From contig QOAM01000086.1 of NCBI GenBank assembly GCA_003978075.1, positions 1-6,670 of the forward strand: a stretch of 6,670 nt of DNA. The letters are read 5' to 3'. The position numbers and the translations under genes were made by a program. The stretch is from Thermodesulfatator sp. GTDB lineage: Bacteria; Desulfobacterota; Thermodesulfobacteria; Thermodesulfobacteriales; Thermodesulfobacteriaceae. Below, one piece after another: positions 4,955-6,670 of the stretch. Position 1 is the stretch's first letter. Each line of letters begins with the position of its first letter. A model generated the notes under the pieces. The model did not search any database. It worked only from the letters and a program-made list of their open reading frames with translations, and had not been told where the DNA came from.

Positions 4955-6631
4955 ATGACCGAGATACAGGCCACGGAAGATTTTGAATTACTTCTTGAGC
5001 ATCAGAACGAACCCGTCCATCTGCGCCGGGGAGCGGTGGTGGAAGGGCGGGTGCTTACCATTAATCCCGACTGGACCTTTGTGGACATCGGTTACAAGTC
5101 CGAGGGAATAGTGGCCACAGAGGAGTTACGGCGGGCAGACGGCACCCTAAGGGTGCAGGAAGGGGATCAGATTGAGGTGTTGGTGGAGCGGATTCGGGGC
5201 GAGGACGGTCTGGTACGGCTCTCTTTTGCCAAGCTCTTACAGTCTCGGGCTTGGGAGCGCATCCTTGCTGCCCAGAAAGATGGCCAAGTGCTCGAGGCCT
5301 ATGTGGTGGAACCGATCAAAGGGGGGTTTGCGGTGGAAATCGAGGGTGTGCGGGCCTTTCTCCCCTTTTCGCACGCCTACTTAGAACCTCCGCGCGAACG
5401 CAACCAAATCGTGGGAAAGACCATAAAGGTAGAGGTCCTTTCCGCCTCCCGCCGCCGGAACAATGTGGTGGTTTCCCATAAAAATGTACTGGAGAAGGAA
5501 AGAGAGGCCCGCCGACGGGCCCTGCTGGAGTCCCTAGAAGAGGGAAAGGTAGTGGAAGGCACGGTAAGCAAGATCCTGGACTACGGGGTCTTCGTGGATC
5601 TCGGAGGGCTTGATGCCTTCATGCATCTTTCGGATCTCTCTTGGGGAAAAGTACGCCATCCGGAAGACCTCCTGCGCACCGGGGATCGTCTGCGGGTAAA
5701 GGTCCTCTCCGTGGATCGAGAAAAGGGTAAAGTGAAGGTGGGGCTCAAACAGCTCACCCCGGATCCTTGGGAAAAGGTGGCGGAAAAGTATCACGAGGGA
5801 GATCGGGTGAGCGGGCGGGTGGTGTCCCTCACCTCTTTCGGGGCCTTTGTGGAGGTAGAGCCCGGGGTGGAAGGCTTGATCCATATCTCTGAACTCTCCT
5901 GGACCAAACGTATCCGCCACCCGCGAGACGTCCTCTCCGTGGGAGACCAGGTAGAGGTGGTGGTGCTCAAGGTGGATCCCGAAGCGCGGCGGCTTTCCTT
6001 AAGCCTGCGCCAAGTGGAACCCAACCCCTGGGAGATCCTAGTGGAAAACATGCCCCCAGGTACGGTTATCGAGGCGCCGGTAAAAACTATAACGGATTTT
6101 GGAATTTTTGTGGAAGTAACCAAGGATATCGACGGTTTTATCCATATTTCTGACCTTTCTTGGGGACGGCTGGAACATCCCTCAGAAAAGTTTAAGCCTG
6201 GAGATATGGTCCGGGCGGTGGTTCTCAAGATCGATCCTGAAAGAGAGAAGCTGGCTTTAGGGATCAAACAACTCACCCCGGACCCCTGGACGGTGGCTCC
6301 AGAGAAGTATCCTGTAGGGAGCACGGTTAGCGGCCGGGTGACCAAGATCACCGATTTCGGGATCTTTGTAGAGGTGGAAGAGGGCCTGGAAGGGCTGGTG
6401 CATGTGTCCGAGATTAGTCAGGAGCGGGTGAAAGAGCCGGCCAAGCTTTTCGAGGTGGGGCAAGAGGTGAAGGCCAAGGTTCTGCGCATTGATCCGGAAA
6501 GAAAACGTCTCTCCCTTTCCATTCGGCGGTATCAGGAGGAGGCCGAAAAGGAGGCCTACCTAGGAGAAAGCACCGGACGGGCCGGAGTGACTCTGGGCGA
6601 CTTCTTGAAAGAGGCCGCGCAATCCAAGTAG
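4955..6631 (+). CDS. rpsA: 30S ribosomal protein S1, six S1 domains
   Basis: S1 binds single-stranded mRNA and helps the 30S subunit to load and unfold transcripts. At 558 residues it matches the full-length E. coli form (557). Six OB-fold S1 repeats can be placed at about 26-92, 110-176, 196-265, 282-352, 369-438 and 454-524. The first two are divergent, as usual for the ribosome-anchoring repeats. The last four carry the RNA-binding aromatic/His set: Tyr210, Phe213, His224; Phe295, Phe298, His310; Phe382, Phe385, His397; Phe468, Phe471, His483. Linkers between the later repeats share a QLTPDPW-type sequence (267-272, 354-359, 440-445). The C-terminus ends in a GDFLKEA helix found in many bacterial S1 proteins. 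The ATG at 4955 has a good ribosome binding site five bases upstream. It follows cmk by 59 bases; many delta-proteobacterial genomes place ispH between these genes, and it is absent here. Confidence 0.97.
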   Translation: MTEIQATEDFELLLEHQNEPVHLRRGAVVEGRVLTINPDWTFVDIGYKSEGIVATEELRRADGTLRVQEGDQIEVLVERIRGEDGLVRLSFAKLLQSRAWERILAAQKDGQVLEAYVVEPIKGGFAVEIEGVRAFLPFSHAYLEPPRERNQIVGKTIKVEVLSASRRRNNVVVSHKNVLEKEREARRRALLESLEEGKVVEGTVSKILDYGVFVDLGGLDAFMHLSDLSWGKVRHPEDLLRTGDRLRVKVLSVDREKGKVKVGLKQLTPDPWEKVAEKYHEGDRVSGRVVSLTSFGAFVEVEPGVEGLIHISELSWTKRIRHPRDVLSVGDQVEVVVLKVDPEARRLSLSLRQVEPNPWEILVENMPPGTVIEAPVKTITDFGIFVEVTKDIDGFIHISDLSWGRLEHPSEKFKPGDMVRAVVLKIDPEREKLALGIKQLTPDPWTVAPEKYPVGSTVSGRVTKITDFGIFVEVEEGLEGLVHVSEISQERVKEPAKLFEVGQEVKAKVLRIDPERKRLSLSIRRYQEEAEKEAYLGESTGRAGVTLGDFLKEAAQSK

Positions 6632-6650
6632 AGACCTTTTAGGGTCTCTA
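6629..6650 (+). terminator. Stem-loop at the rpsA stop codon, possible terminator
   Basis: TAGAGACC (6629-6636) pairs perfectly with GGTCTCTA (6643-6650) around the six-base loop TTTTAG. The 8-bp stem contains the rpsA stop codon itself. The bases after it are AAAAATGC, not a T-run, so it is not a standard intrinsic terminator on this strand. It may protect the 3' end, assist Rho-dependent ending, or belong to a longer structure cut by the window edge. Confidence 0.4.
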
Positions 6651-6670
6651 AAAATGCTACCTACATTAGT

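Noticed and set aside
5791..6351. Open frame of 186 codons on the minus strand inside rpsA
   Set aside because: The predicted protein is mostly Ser, Thr and Arg with internal repetition that mirrors the repeated S1 domains on the other strand, so it is a shadow of rpsA.
5560..6530. Repeated segments in the second half of rpsA, as possible mobile or satellite repeats
   Set aside because: They are the normal S1 domain repeats with similar linkers, diverged at the DNA level and found in all full-length S1 genes.

Overview
The window looks like ordinary bacterial chromosome, probably from a thermophilic or anaerobic lineage near Desulfobacterota/Thermodesulfobacteriota. This placement is tentative. 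It rests on the gene order hisC-cmk-rpsA, the GC-rich coding style and the high Glu/Lys/Arg content of the proteins, not on any marker comparison.

Layout. At the left edge (1-243, + strand) is the end of a small open frame that may be a winged-helix protein cut by the window border. Its base composition is extreme (about half G and very little C on the coding strand) and matches nothing else here. A 126-base AT-rich gap follows, ending in a tandem A7T4 repeat that overlaps the stop codon of the next gene. That gene, on the minus strand (370-1146), is a complete trmJ-like tRNA 2'-O-methyltransferase. A 277-base intergenic stretch separates it from a divergent run of four plus-strand genes: proS (prolyl-tRNA synthetase, 1424-3112), hisC (histidinol-phosphate aminotransferase, 3130-4224), cmk (cytidylate kinase, 4221-4895) and rpsA (ribosomal protein S1, 4955-6631).

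The four genes are probably co-transcribed. proS and hisC are 17 bases apart, hisC and cmk overlap by four bases (ATGA), and cmk and rpsA are 59 bases apart. rpsA also seems to have its own sigma70-type promoter (TTGAAG, 17 bases, TATAAG) overlapping the end of cmk, so S1 could be made independently of the upstream genes. A perfect 8-bp stem-loop that includes the rpsA stop codon closes the unit. The genes link translation (tRNA charging, ribosomal mRNA binding), tRNA modification next door, amino-acid synthesis and pyrimidine nucleotide supply, a housekeeping mix typical of growth-related operons.

I did not find a novel system. All four complete plus-strand genes and trmJ belong to well-known families with their key residues present. 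The items most worth a second look are the G-biased fragment at the left edge, the composition shift between trmJ and the proS operon, and several small RNA-level structures at gene boundaries. No tRNA, rRNA, CRISPR array or insertion sequence was seen, and no gene-free stretch exceeds 300 bases.
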